NCBI RefSeq assembly: GCF_030053595.1
Contig: NZ_JASGBQ010000007.1
Span: forward strand, 1-64,000
Reading direction: 5' to 3'
DNA: 64,000 nucleotides
DNA from: Fusibacillus kribbianus
Lineage (GTDB): Bacteria; Bacillota; Clostridia; Lachnospirales; Lachnospiraceae
Shown here: positions 51,931 through 60,776 of the stretch, piece after piece
How the letters are laid out: every line of letters starts with the position of its first letter
How positions within the stretch are numbered: position 1 is the first letter of the stretch
Position numbers and translations under genes: made by a program
Notes under the pieces: generated by a model
What the model was told of the DNA's origin: nothing
Databases searched by the model: none
What the model saw: the letters and a program-made list of their open reading frames with translations, nothing else

Positions 51931-52767
51931 GTGAATTACAAAATAATAGTTGACAGCTGCTGCGATCTGACAGAGGAATGGAAGGCAGACAGCCATTTTC
52001 AGATTATTCCCCTGACTTTGCAGGTGGGAAACCGCTTTATCACTGACGACGAAAATTTTAACCAGGCAGAATATCTGGAACTGGTACGGACCACACCCAG
52101 CTGTCCCAAAACGGCATGTCCTTCCCCGGAGGCCTTTAAAAAGGCTTATGACTGTGATGCGGAGGCGGTATTTGTGGTGACACTTTCCCAGCATCTGAGC
52201 GGTACCTACAACAGCGCGGTGCTGGGCCGCAGTCTTTATCTGGAAGAGAAAGGAGATAAACAGATCGCCGTATTCAGCTCCGATTCGGCTTCTGTGGGTG
52301 AGGCAAAAATCGCTTTTAAAATCCGGGAGCTTGCAGAAGCGGGAAAAGGCTTTGAGGAGATCGTGAAAGAGGTGTCTGATTTCCGGGATCACATGAATAC
52401 CTATTTTGTTCTGGAAACGCTGGATTATCTGAAGAAGAACGGCAGACTTACGGGCCTTCAGGCATTGTTCGCCACGGCGCTCAATATCAAGCCGGTCATG
52501 GGTGCTGACAAGGGCGTGATCATTAAGAAGGATCAGGCGAGAGGCATCGACAAGGCACTTGCAAAGATGGCAAAGTGGATCGCTGCAGAGGCAAAGGAGG
52601 CGGGAAATAAGACTCTTGCTATTGCCCATACCAACTGCCCGGAGCGGGCCCAGAAGGTGAAGGAACAGATCTTAAGCCTCATCAGAGTGAAGGATGTATA
52701 TATGGTAAATACCGCGGGCGTCAGCACAACCTATGCCGGCGATGGCGGGATTATCATAGCATTATAA
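51931..52767 (+). CDS. DegV-family fatty-acid-binding protein
   Basis: This is a 278-residue protein. KIIVDSCCDLTEEW opens the fold, then TACPSPEAFKKAYDCDAEAVFVVTLSQHLSGTYNSAVL, DSASVGEAKIAFKIRELAEAGKGFEEI and LETLDYLKKNGRLTGLQALFATALNIKPVM. This is the DegV/FakB family, which binds a fatty acid for phosphorylation by FakA. No fakA gene is adjacent. The start is GTG at 51931 (an AGGAGGAAAG site lies before it). A strong terminator follows. Confidence 0.9.
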   Translation: MNYKIIVDSCCDLTEEWKADSHFQIIPLTLQVGNRFITDDENFNQAEYLELVRTTPSCPKTACPSPEAFKKAYDCDAEAVFVVTLSQHLSGTYNSAVLGRSLYLEEKGDKQIAVFSSDSASVGEAKIAFKIRELAEAGKGFEEIVKEVSDFRDHMNTYFVLETLDYLKKNGRLTGLQALFATALNIKPVMGADKGVIIKKDQARGIDKALAKMAKWIAAEAKEAGNKTLAIAHTNCPERAQKVKEQILSLIRVKDVYMVNTAGVSTTYAGDGGIIIAL

Positions 52768-52783
52768 AGGAACAGAGCATATG

Positions 52784-52834
52784 AGCTGTCGTATCGCGGA
52801 TCTCAGGATCCATTGATGCGGCAGCTTTTTTTGG
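52784..52834 (+). terminator. Terminator after the degV-type gene
   Basis: AGCTGTCGTATC with GGATC on the left pairs with GATCC-GATGCGGCAGCT on the right, interrupted by small bulges and followed by a run of seven T. Confidence 0.75.
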
Positions 52835-52971
52835 ATCAGAATTATTGACGGCAATGGCTTATTTTGTTATTATTAAAACACATATCTGGGAAAACTTCTA
52901 AACCGTTCGGTTGCCGAATCCCCATATGAATTCATTTTAATTTTATACAATCTGACAGGAGGACTATGCCT

Positions 52972-53847
52972 ATGACCAACAACAGGTTGAGAGATCATTT
53001 TCCGATGCTTCGGGACAGGGAGGAGTTTTTAAATTTTTGTACGGGAATCCGAGGGGTAAAGGTTCTTTATGACTGCTTTTTTAAAGAAATTTTCAATCCG
53101 GATGAGAAACCGGAGCGGCTGGAACGATTGCTTTCCCTTCTTCTTGAAAATGAAGTTAGAATTCTCCATGTACTTCCCAATGAATCAGGCGGAATCGCTG
53201 CGGAGGGTGCGCTTCTGGTCATGGACATCGTAGTACAGCTTGCAGACGGAAGTATTGTCAATATTGAAATCCAGCACACCTGGATCCATAGGGTCAGTCC
53301 AAGATCCGATACGGGAGTCCAGCTGGAACTTTTGCAGGATTATCTGTTTGTTGCCCTTGACATCTTCCGGAAAAACCTTCAAAATAAAGCCAAGGAAACC
53401 ATAAATGAACTTGAGGCATGGTTGATTTTTCTGTGCGTGGATGACCCGGAATGGATCACAGAGCTGACGGAATCCAGACCGGAGTTTCAGGCGTTTTACA
53501 GGGAAATCTACGAGATGTGCCGGAATACGGAGCGTGTTATGGGATTGTTTTCAGAAGAACTGGCGATTATGGATAAAAATACAGCACAGTACATGATTGA
53601 CGAAATGCAGGAGCAGCTTGATGAGCAGAAGCGGCTTTTTGACCAACAGGAAAAACTTCTTGGTGAACGGGAAAGGCGTCTTGACGAGCAGGGAAAACGT
53701 CTTGACGAGCAGGAAAAACGTCTTGACGAAAAAGAGAAGCTCCTTGATGAAAAAGGAGCAGTAATCGCGAAACAGGAGAATGAGATTCTTGCATTGCGTC
53801 AGCAGATTGAAGAGCTTACAAAGCGTTTAAATGAGGAGAAACCATGA
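52972..53847 (+). CDS. Rpn-type PD-(D/E)XK nuclease with coiled-coil tail
   Basis: This is a 291-residue protein in the recombination-promoting nuclease / PD-(D/E)XK transposase-like group. Residues about 20-100 hold VLYDCFFKEIFN, the catalytic Asp in VMDIVVQLADGS and the Glu-x-Gln in VNIEIQHTW, and a helical second half follows (about 100-205). Residues about 206-289 are a long coiled coil with repeats of the LDEQEKR type. Two ATGs (52966, 52972) lie after AGGAGG; the second has the better spacing. It is alone, with a convergent terminator on the right. Confidence 0.78.
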   Translation: MTNNRLRDHFPMLRDREEFLNFCTGIRGVKVLYDCFFKEIFNPDEKPERLERLLSLLLENEVRILHVLPNESGGIAAEGALLVMDIVVQLADGSIVNIEIQHTWIHRVSPRSDTGVQLELLQDYLFVALDIFRKNLQNKAKETINELEAWLIFLCVDDPEWITELTESRPEFQAFYREIYEMCRNTERVMGLFSEELAIMDKNTAQYMIDEMQEQLDEQKRLFDQQEKLLGERERRLDEQGKRLDEQEKRLDEKEKLLDEKGAVIAKQENEILALRQQIEELTKRLNEEKP

Positions 53848-53855
53848 TATAGCAG

Positions 53856-53880
53856 GAGGGTGTCCCGGGAGGACACCCTC
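53856..53880. terminator. Bidirectional terminator
   Basis: GAGGGTGTCC pairs perfectly with GGACACCCTC around a five-base CGGGA loop. It sits between the convergent Rpn-type nuclease gene and the ABC permease gene. Confidence 0.75.
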
Positions 53881-53888
53881 GGTATTTG

Positions 53889-54689
53889 TTACCGTTTTCC
53901 GGCAAATTTCTTTTCCAGAAGCGAAATGATCCGGTAAAAGATCATGGAGAGGATACAGAGGATCACAATGCTCATCATGACAATGTCCATTTTGAAGACC
54001 TGGCTTCCGTAGATGATCAGATACCCCAGTCCTTTGTTGGCAGCCAAGAATTCACCGATGATGACGCCAACCAGACAGAGACCGATATTTACCTTCATGT
54101 TGTTGATGATGAGGGGGATGGCACTGGGGACGAGGACCTTGAACAGTACGTCCCGACGATTTCCTCCCAGAGTATAGATCAGCTTGATTTTATCCGGGTC
54201 CACCTGCTTGAAGCCGGTGTGAAGGGTCATAACAGAACCAAATACAGCTACGGAAACAGCGGCGGCAACGATGGTCTTTACGTTATTTCCCAGCCACACG
54301 ATGAGAACGGGAGCAAGGGCCGATTTGGGAAGACTGTTTAACATGACCAGATAAGGCTCCAGAAGCTCTGCCAAAGAGGGAAAGCCCCAGAGAACCATGG
54401 CAGTGAAAAGACCGATGACCATGACAAGAAGAAAGCTTCCGAAGGTCTCCGTAAGCGTGATACCGATGTGAAGAAACAGGCTGCCGTCCTTTGCCATTTC
54501 AAAAAAAGTCTTTGCCATTCGGGAGGGGCTGCTGAAGATGAAATCATTGAGAAGACCCAGTCGGGCAAAGAACTCCCAGGAACCGACAAAGAGTATAAAT
54601 AAAAGAAGCTGTCCTGCAAGCACTACATAGCGGTGGCGGGAACGGGCCCGCAGGTAATTGGCCTGGGCCGTGGAAAGAGGCTTATCCAT
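53889..54689 (-). CDS. NitT/TauT-type ABC transporter permease
   Basis: This is a 266-residue membrane protein with about six helices. The binding-protein-dependent permease signature lies near GLFTAMVLWGFPSLAELLEPYLVMLNSLPKSALAPVLIVWLG, and the ABC-contact loop in YTLGGNRRDVLFKVLVPSAIPLIINNM. It belongs to the SsuC/TauC/ThiX-like group that imports sulfonates, nitrate, or thiamine precursors. Its start overlaps the ATPase gene by eight bases. No substrate-binding protein is in the window. Confidence 0.85.
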   Translation of the reverse strand: MDKPLSTAQANYLRARSRHRYVVLAGQLLLFILFVGSWEFFARLGLLNDFIFSSPSRMAKTFFEMAKDGSLFLHIGITLTETFGSFLLVMVIGLFTAMVLWGFPSLAELLEPYLVMLNSLPKSALAPVLIVWLGNNVKTIVAAAVSVAVFGSVMTLHTGFKQVDPDKIKLIYTLGGNRRDVLFKVLVPSAIPLIINNMKVNIGLCLVGVIIGEFLAANKGLGYLIIYGSQVFKMDIVMMSIVILCILSMIFYRIISLLEKKFAGKR

Positions 54690-55449
54690 CCGACTTTAAC
54701 TCCTTCCAGATTTCTTCAAAGTAACCGCTGAAGCAGGGAGCACTTCGGCGCTTTAAGGGGGTATTGTGATTGTCGTCAAAGTGAAGCGGCAGGATCTTTC
54801 GGATACGGGCGGGCCGATGGGACAGAATAACGATACGGTCAGCCAGGGTAATGGCTTCAGCCAGATCGTGGGTCACTAAAATGGCAGTCCGTCCTTCCCG
54901 GCGGATGATTCCGCCGATGTCGTCGCCCACTTCCAGACGGGTCTGATAGTCCAAAGCGGAGAAGGGCTCGTCAAGAAGCAGGATATCCGGTTCCAGAGCA
55001 AGTGTGCGGATCAGGGCTGCCCTCTGGCGCATGCCGCCGGACAGGGCTGAGGGGGAGGCATCCCGGAAGGCTGTGAGGCCATAGGTGTCCAGCATGGAGC
55101 AGACGGATGCTTTTGTGTCATGACTCAGCTTATGTCGGATTTCCAGGCCGAGAAGCACATTGTCGTAGACTGTTCGCCATTCAAAAAGATGGTCCCGCTG
55201 GAGCATATAGCCGATATTGGCCCCGGAGGTGCCCTGAGCTTTTCCAAAAAGACGGATCTCCCCTGTTTCCGGCAGGAGCAGCCCGCTGATCAGGGACAGA
55301 AGCGTCGTTTTCCCGCAGCCGGACGGCCCTACAACGGCAATGAATTCCCCCGGCATGACTGACAGGGAAATGTCGGACAGGGCTGCCGTCTCTCCGTCCA
55401 TAGAATGGTAGGAAAAGGAAACGTGTATAAATTCAAGGATTGGTTCCAT
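54682..55449 (-). CDS. NitT/TauT-type ABC transporter ATPase
   Basis: This is a 255-residue ATPase. Walker A is GPSGCGKTT, the signature LSGGMRQRA, Walker B ILLLDEPFSALD, and the switch His in LVTHDLAEAITLADR. The pattern is that of the SsuB/TauB/ThiZ group, matching the permease. The start at 55449 follows GGAGGAATCC. A leader of about 100 bases lies upstream; no known riboswitch fold was recognised in it. Confidence 0.88.
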   Translation of the reverse strand: MEPILEFIHVSFSYHSMDGETAALSDISLSVMPGEFIAVVGPSGCGKTTLLSLISGLLLPETGEIRLFGKAQGTSGANIGYMLQRDHLFEWRTVYDNVLLGLEIRHKLSHDTKASVCSMLDTYGLTAFRDASPSALSGGMRQRAALIRTLALEPDILLLDEPFSALDYQTRLEVGDDIGGIIRREGRTAILVTHDLAEAITLADRIVILSHRPARIRKILPLHFDDNHNTPLKRRSAPCFSGYFEEIWKELKSDG

Positions 55450-55629
55450 AGGATTCCTCCGTCGATACATACTTTACCGCGTGAAATGCGTCCGCCCGCA
55501 GGATAGGAATTGCAGGCCTCTGGCATACGCAGGAAAATCCAAAACACAGTCACCGCGGACGGGCCGCGCTGCCTGTGCCAGGGTATACTTTATCATATGG
55601 AAAGGGAGGAAAAGGAGTGAAAGAACTGG

Positions 55630-55658
55630 TTGACAGGAAGCTTTTCCTATAGTATATT
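55630..55658 (+). promoter_or_regulatory. Promoter for tRNA-Thr
   Basis: TTGACA (55630-55635) and TATATT (55653-55658) are 17 bases apart and lie 35 bases before the tRNA. Confidence 0.7.
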
Positions 55659-55692
55659 AGTAACGTTGACAAAGCTTTTGAGCTGTGTATCT

Positions 55693-55765
55693 GCTTCCGT
55701 GGCTCAGTTGGTAGAGCAATTGATTCGTAATCAATAGGTCGCCGGTTCGAGTCCGGCCGGGAGCT
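55693..55765 (+). tRNA. tRNA-Thr (anticodon CGU)
   Basis: A 73-base cloverleaf is visible: acceptor GCTTCCG / CGGGAGC, D arm GCTC / GAGC, anticodon stem ATTGA / TCAAT with loop TTCGTAA (anticodon CGU, reads ACG), and T arm GCCGG-TTCGAGT-CCGGC. The discriminator is T, and the CCA end is not encoded. Confidence 0.95.
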
Positions 55766-55863
55766 TTTACGGCAGAGGCGCCGTTTTATAGGAACCTGTT
55801 TTCGCGGAAGCGGAGACAGGTTTTCCTTTATTAGTGCTTTGTTTGCAATTTTCAAAAAAACAC

Positions 55864-55892
55864 TTGCAATTTGAACAAAGATGGTGTAGAAT
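55864..55892 (+). promoter_or_regulatory. Promoter for asd
   Basis: TTGCAA (55864-55869) and TAGAAT (55887-55892) are 17 bases apart, 61 bases before the asd start. Confidence 0.6.
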
Positions 55893-55953
55893 ACGCAAAG
55901 GAAAGACAAGTGTACGTATAGCAAAGACATTCAATAAAAACAACGAGGAGATT

Positions 55954-57051
55954 ATGAAAATGGAAATGAAGGAAAAGCTGAAGGTTGGCGTATTAGGTGC
56001 GACAGGCATGGTAGGACAGCGGTTTGTATCCCTGCTGGCAGATCATCCCTGGTATGAGGTGGTGACGGTGGCTGCAAGCCCCAGAAGTGCCGGAAAGACC
56101 TATGAGGAGGCAGTGGGTGACCGTTGGAAGCTGGACAATCCCATGCCGGAAAATGTTAAGAAGCTGGTTGTGAAGGACCTTCACAATATTGAAGACGTAG
56201 TCGCTGACGTGGATTTCGTATTCAGCGCCGTGGATATGACGAAGGATGAGATCCGTGCCATTGAGGAGGCTTATGCGAAGGCAGAGGTTCCCGTGGTATC
56301 CAACAACAGCGCACATCGCTGGACGCCCGACGTTCCCATGATCATCCCGGAGCTGAATCCGGAGCATGCAGAGGTCATCGAGTTCCAGAAAAAGCGTCTT
56401 GGAACAAAGAGAGGCTTCGTTGCGGTAAAGCCCAACTGCTCCATCCAGAGCTATACCCCTGCTTTCCATGCGCTTCGTGAGTTTGGCGTGAAGACTGCAG
56501 TAGTTACGACTTATCAGGCAATTTCCGGTGCAGGAAAGACCTTCAAGGATTGGCCGGAGATGGTTGACAATATCATCCCCTACATCGGCGGCGAGGAGGA
56601 AAAATCCGAGCAGGAGCCTCTTAAGATCTGGGGTAAAATTGAGGACGGCGTGATCAAGAAGGCAGAAGGTCCCCTTATCACCTCCCAGTGTATCCGCGTT
56701 CCCGTTTCCAACGGACATACGGCAGCTGTATTTGTAAACTTCGAGAAGAAGCCCACCAAGGAAGAAATCCTGGAGCGTTGGGCAAACTTCTCCGGTGAGC
56801 CTCAGAGACTGGAGCTTCCCAGCGCTCCGAAGCAGTTCCTCAAATACTTTGAGGAGGATAACCGTCCTCAGGCCAAGCTGGACCGTGATTATGAGAACGG
56901 CATGGGCGTAACTCTGGGACGTCTCCGCGAGGATACCGTCTTTGATTACAAGTTTGTTGGTCTTGCCCACAACACCTTAAGAGGTGCGGCAGGCGGCGCT
57001 GTGCTCTGCGCAGAGCTTCTGACAGCCAAGGGATATATTACAAAGAAATAA
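55954..57051 (+). CDS. asd: Aspartate-semialdehyde dehydrogenase
   Basis: This is a 365-residue enzyme that reduces aspartyl phosphate to aspartate semialdehyde with NADPH, for threonine, methionine, lysine and diaminopimelate synthesis. LKVGVLGATGMVGQRFVSLLADHPWYEVVTVAAS opens the Rossmann fold. The catalytic Cys is in KPNCSIQSYTPAFHAL and the catalytic His in CIRVPVSNGHTAAVFV. This is the long archaeal/fungal-type class. The start at 55954 follows GAGGAG. No lysine or threonine gene adjoins it. Confidence 0.94.
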   Translation: MKMEMKEKLKVGVLGATGMVGQRFVSLLADHPWYEVVTVAASPRSAGKTYEEAVGDRWKLDNPMPENVKKLVVKDLHNIEDVVADVDFVFSAVDMTKDEIRAIEEAYAKAEVPVVSNNSAHRWTPDVPMIIPELNPEHAEVIEFQKKRLGTKRGFVAVKPNCSIQSYTPAFHALREFGVKTAVVTTYQAISGAGKTFKDWPEMVDNIIPYIGGEEEKSEQEPLKIWGKIEDGVIKKAEGPLITSQCIRVPVSNGHTAAVFVNFEKKPTKEEILERWANFSGEPQRLELPSAPKQFLKYFEEDNRPQAKLDRDYENGMGVTLGRLREDTVFDYKFVGLAHNTLRGAAGGAVLCAELLTAKGYITKK

Positions 57052-57302
57052 AGAAGACGAAAAGCTATGCAGGAAAGCTCCTGTGTTCCATGAAGGTGGG
57101 ATACAGGAGCTTTTTGAATACCAATATGTCTGTTTATCGAGGCCGGAGAGATCAGAGTGATATTGTTGATGTCTGATGGAAAGATCAGAAAGTTATACTA
57201 ACAATAAAGAAACAATCCTATTGTTAAATAGATAAAGCGCAGATAATAAAATGAATTCAAAGAAGATAATGATAATAAATAGCATATTGTTTGAAAAATA
57301 TA

Positions 57303-57347
57303 TTGCAAAGCGATTAAAAATATAGTAGTATAAATATAAGATAGTAC
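57303..57347 (+). promoter_or_regulatory. Promoter with candidate BlaI-type operator
   Basis: TTGCAA (57303-57308) and TAGTAT (57326-57331) are 17 bases apart. An imperfect dyad, GTAGTAT-N9-ATAGTAC (57325-57347), overlaps the -10 box. It lies 17 bases before the BlaI-type gene, as expected for an autoregulated operator. Confidence 0.45.
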
Positions 57348-57363
57348 TGCTCGAGGTGATCGT

Positions 57364-57762
57364 ATGGGACGCTTAAAAAAACAGAACAATTCAAACCTCA
57401 GTGAATGTGAGACTCTTATTATGAAGGCAATCTGGGATGCAAAAGAGGACATTTGCGTAGGAGATCTGACGGAGGTTCTTCGTGTGAGATTCGGTAAGGA
57501 TTACGCTGCACAGACAGTGCGTACTTTTCTCATCGATCTTTCCGAAAAGGGATATATTGAAACTTATCGTAAAGGGAAGCTGTCTTATGCTCATGTATTA
57601 AAAAGTGAGGAAGAGTACAGACAGAAGCTACTCCGGGAGGAAATGGAGTTTTGGGATCAGGGCCGGCCGGCAAAGCTGGTGGCAGCTTTAAGCAGTGCCT
57701 CAAAGTTTTCAAAAGAGGATCTGGAGGAAATAAGGAGGATTATAGATGCACTGGACGATTAA
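57364..57762 (+). CDS. BlaI/MecI-type transcription repressor
   Basis: This is a 132-residue repressor. The N-terminal winged helix has LSECETLIMKAIWDAKEDICVGDLTEVLRVRFGKDYAAQTVRTFLIDLSEKGYIETYRKGKLSYAHVL. The C-terminal helices (about 78-130) form the dimer. In the classical system this type of repressor is cut when the membrane sensor is activated. Its stop overlaps the metalloprotease gene by 17 bases, so translation is coupled. The targets are likely this operon and the lipoprotein genes that follow. Confidence 0.9.
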   Translation: MGRLKKQNNSNLSECETLIMKAIWDAKEDICVGDLTEVLRVRFGKDYAAQTVRTFLIDLSEKGYIETYRKGKLSYAHVLKSEEEYRQKLLREEMEFWDQGRPAKLVAALSSASKFSKEDLEEIRRIIDALDD

Positions 57763-59110
57763 TCTGATGTGTGCTGTACTTTTAACGACGTTTACAGGAA
57801 GCTGTATGTTGGCCGTCTGGCACTTGATCGGAAGAGTCCTGGAAAAAATGGGATATCTGGATGTTCAATATCGAATTCTTCAGGCTGTATTATTGTTCTT
57901 TCTGATTCCGGCTGTTTATCTTGTCATGAAGTATCTGGATGAACAAAATCGACTAGGGAACGGAACCATATTTCTGCCTACACCCCGGATTCTGTTTGTA
58001 AGTCGTGTATTTTTCCTTTTGTGGTTATTGGGAGTAGTTCTTATGAGTGCCAGATATGCCCGTGAGATCCGGGAAATGCATCGGTGCTATCATGATAAAA
58101 TTTCATGTGACAGGAGAACACAGGCATGTTTTGATGGAATCTGCCAGGAGCTTGGAATCGCAGAGGGTAAAGTTAAGCTGTTTCAGAGTTATCGGGCTAC
58201 GGTTTCTGAATTTACAGGGCTCTTTCATCCCATGGTGGTGCTTCCGGTAAAGGATTACACGGAAAAAGAGCTTCGGGTCATGTTTGTCCATGAGTTAAGT
58301 CACTATCGGCAAAAGGATATCTGGATGAAATACGTGCTGATGTTGGTTTTGATTACTCAGTTTTTCAATCCCTTTGTCTGGTGGCTGTATTTACTTCTGC
58401 AAAGATTCAGTGAATATGCCTGTGACGATAAAACACGCGCAAAAATCGGAGAAGAAAAAACATATTACAAAGTGATTGTGAAAATGTCTTGTAACCGTGG
58501 AAAGTGGGAATCATTTTTTACTGCCCGACTGGTGGAGGAGGGTCATGAGGTGCTGGAAAGAATAAAACGTATGGAAAAGAATAAGAAAAACAGAAAACGT
58601 GGAACGGGAATTGCAGCATTTATATGTGTGGCAATGTTACTTTCGGGATCCTGTATGGTATATGCGTCCGCAGAGGGAATGGCAGAGGCTTATGAATGGC
58701 TTTATGTACAGACTGTGAAGGATGAACAGGAAGAAAATCTGATTACGGAGCTTATGGAGTATGAGGATTCCGGAGCGGAGAATGGGATTGTTGAAATAGA
58801 AGAAGAGGTAGATCAGATGTCCAGGGCAGTCAGTAGTTTTAATTGGAGTGTCGGAGGACATGTTATGAAGAAAACAAGTACCTTCAATGCAAGCTCCGGA
58901 GGAAATATTTCTGTCACTATATACATAACCCCGACGAATAAGACAGTCAGTGTGGGTATTATTGAACCGAATGGGATGAGACGATATGTGAATGGGAATG
59001 ATTATATTACCCATAAGTTTGTGCTTGATCAGACAGGTAGCTACCGGGTATTCGTGGAGAATAAAAACGATGGAGCGGTGGAAGTGGAAGGAAGTTATAT
59101 TGTGAGGTAA
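57746..59110 (+). CDS. M56-family (BlaR1/MecR1-like) membrane metalloprotease with novel outer domain
   Basis: This is a 454-residue protein. TM helices lie near 5-30, 42-58, 78-97 and 205-225, with the last at about 290-308. The zinc motif is FVHELSHYRQKD (HExxH form HELSH) near residue 190, with SEYACDDKTR as the third ligand region. The outer C-terminal part (about 310-454) has an acidic linker followed by a beta-rich domain (FNWSVGGHVMKKTSTFNASSG, ISVTIYITPTNKTVSVGII, GSYRVFVENKNDGAVEVEG). It is not the penicillin-binding sensor of BlaR1: no S-x-x-K or K-T-G is present. A terminator follows. Confidence 0.85.
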   Translation: MHWTINLMCAVLLTTFTGSCMLAVWHLIGRVLEKMGYLDVQYRILQAVLLFFLIPAVYLVMKYLDEQNRLGNGTIFLPTPRILFVSRVFFLLWLLGVVLMSARYAREIREMHRCYHDKISCDRRTQACFDGICQELGIAEGKVKLFQSYRATVSEFTGLFHPMVVLPVKDYTEKELRVMFVHELSHYRQKDIWMKYVLMLVLITQFFNPFVWWLYLLLQRFSEYACDDKTRAKIGEEKTYYKVIVKMSCNRGKWESFFTARLVEEGHEVLERIKRMEKNKKNRKRGTGIAAFICVAMLLSGSCMVYASAEGMAEAYEWLYVQTVKDEQEENLITELMEYEDSGAENGIVEIEEEVDQMSRAVSSFNWSVGGHVMKKTSTFNASSGGNISVTIYITPTNKTVSVGIIEPNGMRRYVNGNDYITHKFVLDQTGSYRVFVENKNDGAVEVEGSYIVR

Positions 59111-59118
59111 GGACAGAG

Positions 59119-59144
59119 TTTAGGGGCCAATCCCCTAAATTTTG
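59119..59144 (+). terminator. Terminator after the M56 gene
   Basis: TTTAGGGG (59119-59126) pairs with CCCCTAAA (59132-59139) and is followed by TTTT. Some read-through to the lipoprotein genes is possible because they follow in the same direction. Confidence 0.75.
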
Positions 59145-59265
59145 GCACAAAATAACCATAAAAATAGAAGAAAATAACAGTGATAATATGAAGTTCGCAA
59201 TGCATGAGTACCAATTCGTGTAAAACATAAACTGTTTAATTGTAAATATTGCGGGGAAAAACTGA

Positions 59266-60747
59266 ATGAAAAAATTAAAACGATTATTAATAGGATATTT
59301 GATCCTGTGTTTTTCCTTGTCGGGATGTGATTCATTGGAAAGCAAGGAGATTGCCGGGCAATTGCGGGACACGGTGAAGCTCAGATGGGCTCTGTTTGAT
59401 TGGTACGGAAATATGAAGCCGTTCGAAGACAGTGTAAATCGTATACTTGAAAACAATAATCTGCCTTATCAAATAGAATTTGTCAATATTCCGGGCGAAT
59501 TTGATGGGGATTATGAGAAATATATAAATACATATCTGTCGGAGCTTAAAAAGGGAAACTATGATCTCGTAAGCTGCAGAGGACGTTATGGAAACTGCTA
59601 TGATGTATACGAAATGGCTGTGGATGCAGGGGTTTTATGGCCGATTGAGGGCTGGCTTGCTGAGGTTGAGAATGGAAAACGGTTGAGGGCGGCCTATCCG
59701 GAGCTTGTATGGGAGTCTCTTATTTATAAAAGGCATATATATGGAGTGGGAGTTCCTTCTGTGTCCATGGAATACTATGCTGTTTTCAATGAGGCCTATG
59801 CAGAAAAATATGAGATCAATCTGACTGCAGACGCATTTTCAGATCTGGAGGAAGGATTAACAAAAGCGGCTGAAGGGGAAGCTGAAGAGAATAATAGTAA
59901 ATTTATACCTTCAACGGCCTGGCCATATTTTTTATATGGAGATTATGAGAAGAGCAGATGTGAATTGATTTGTATAAATACGATGGGGGAGAAACTTCAT
60001 GCAGAGAATATTTTGGAAAACGAATCTTATCTGTCCCATATGAGGCGATTGAGAGACTGGACAGAACAGGGGCTTATTCATCATGATCCGGATTTTTCTC
60101 AGATAACAGAAGGAAATTTTTTAGTAACCGGTATCGAGGCATATAGTGAAGCGGCAGCAGAAAGCTTCTGCAGGAACCGTTATAAAATATCCGATGATAT
60201 TCCGTTGAAAGCGGTAAAACTTGAAGAGTTTTGCAGGCATTATGAGCGGGGAAACGGTGTAAATGGAATTGCGGCAGACAGCAGGCATAAGGAAGAGGCA
60301 AAGGATATTCTGGCAGCGATCCATAGCGATGAAGCTCTTTCCAATGGGATTGTTTTTGGAACGGAAGGACTGGATTACGAAATAATAGACGGAAGAGCAG
60401 TGATTCCGGAGGAGGAAAAGAATTATTTATTTATCAGGAAGATAAGCTTCGGGAATCCATTTTTAACGCTGCCGACAGAGGAAGAACCGTTGTCAAAATC
60501 AGAAGATATGAGAAGAGCAATGGAAAATGCGATTCTGGGGTATTCTTCTGAAATAACCAACTACAGCGATGAACGAAAGAAGCAGATTGCTGCAATTAAT
60601 ACGGTACTGATGGAAAAATATGCGGCTGCGCTGCGGGGGAAAAGCACGGATTGGGAAAATGATTTGGAAAAATTACGTGCAGAGGTAAAGTCGCTTGGAA
60701 TGGATGATATTCTGGAAGAAATTAACAGGCAGTTACATGGACAATGA
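59266..60747 (+). CDS. Solute-binding-protein-like lipoprotein (first copy)
   Basis: This is a 493-residue exported lipoprotein. The signal ends in LSLSG-C21. The mature part has the two-lobed look of family 1 extracellular solute-binding proteins: VKLRWALFDWYGNMKPFEDSVN, KYINTYLSELKKGNYDLVS, then VWESLIYKRHIYGVGVPSVSMEYYAVFNEAYAEKYE. It ends LDDILEEINRQL-like. Its paralog is at 61944. No ABC permease or ATPase is adjacent, so an importer role is doubtful; it may be a sensor partner for the M56 protein. Confidence 0.72.
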   Translation: MKKLKRLLIGYLILCFSLSGCDSLESKEIAGQLRDTVKLRWALFDWYGNMKPFEDSVNRILENNNLPYQIEFVNIPGEFDGDYEKYINTYLSELKKGNYDLVSCRGRYGNCYDVYEMAVDAGVLWPIEGWLAEVENGKRLRAAYPELVWESLIYKRHIYGVGVPSVSMEYYAVFNEAYAEKYEINLTADAFSDLEEGLTKAAEGEAEENNSKFIPSTAWPYFLYGDYEKSRCELICINTMGEKLHAENILENESYLSHMRRLRDWTEQGLIHHDPDFSQITEGNFLVTGIEAYSEAAAESFCRNRYKISDDIPLKAVKLEEFCRHYERGNGVNGIAADSRHKEEAKDILAAIHSDEALSNGIVFGTEGLDYEIIDGRAVIPEEEKNYLFIRKISFGNPFLTLPTEEEPLSKSEDMRRAMENAILGYSSEITNYSDERKKQIAAINTVLMEKYAAALRGKSTDWENDLEKLRAEVKSLGMDDILEEINRQLHGQ

Positions 60748-60776
60748 TAATTACATAAACGGTGAGGGTTGAGAAT

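Noticed and set aside
55450-55560. Possible riboswitch before the NitT/TauT-type ABC genes
   Set aside because: No TPP, SAM, or other familiar conserved core was recognised, so no call is made.
55993-56970. Minus-strand frame of about 325 codons opposite asd
   Set aside because: Antisense to a well-conserved enzyme and without a ribosome site.
57364-59110. Beta-lactam resistance locus
   Set aside because: BlaI- and BlaR1-like proteins are present, but the sensor lacks a penicillin-binding domain and no beta-lactamase or PBP gene adjoins.
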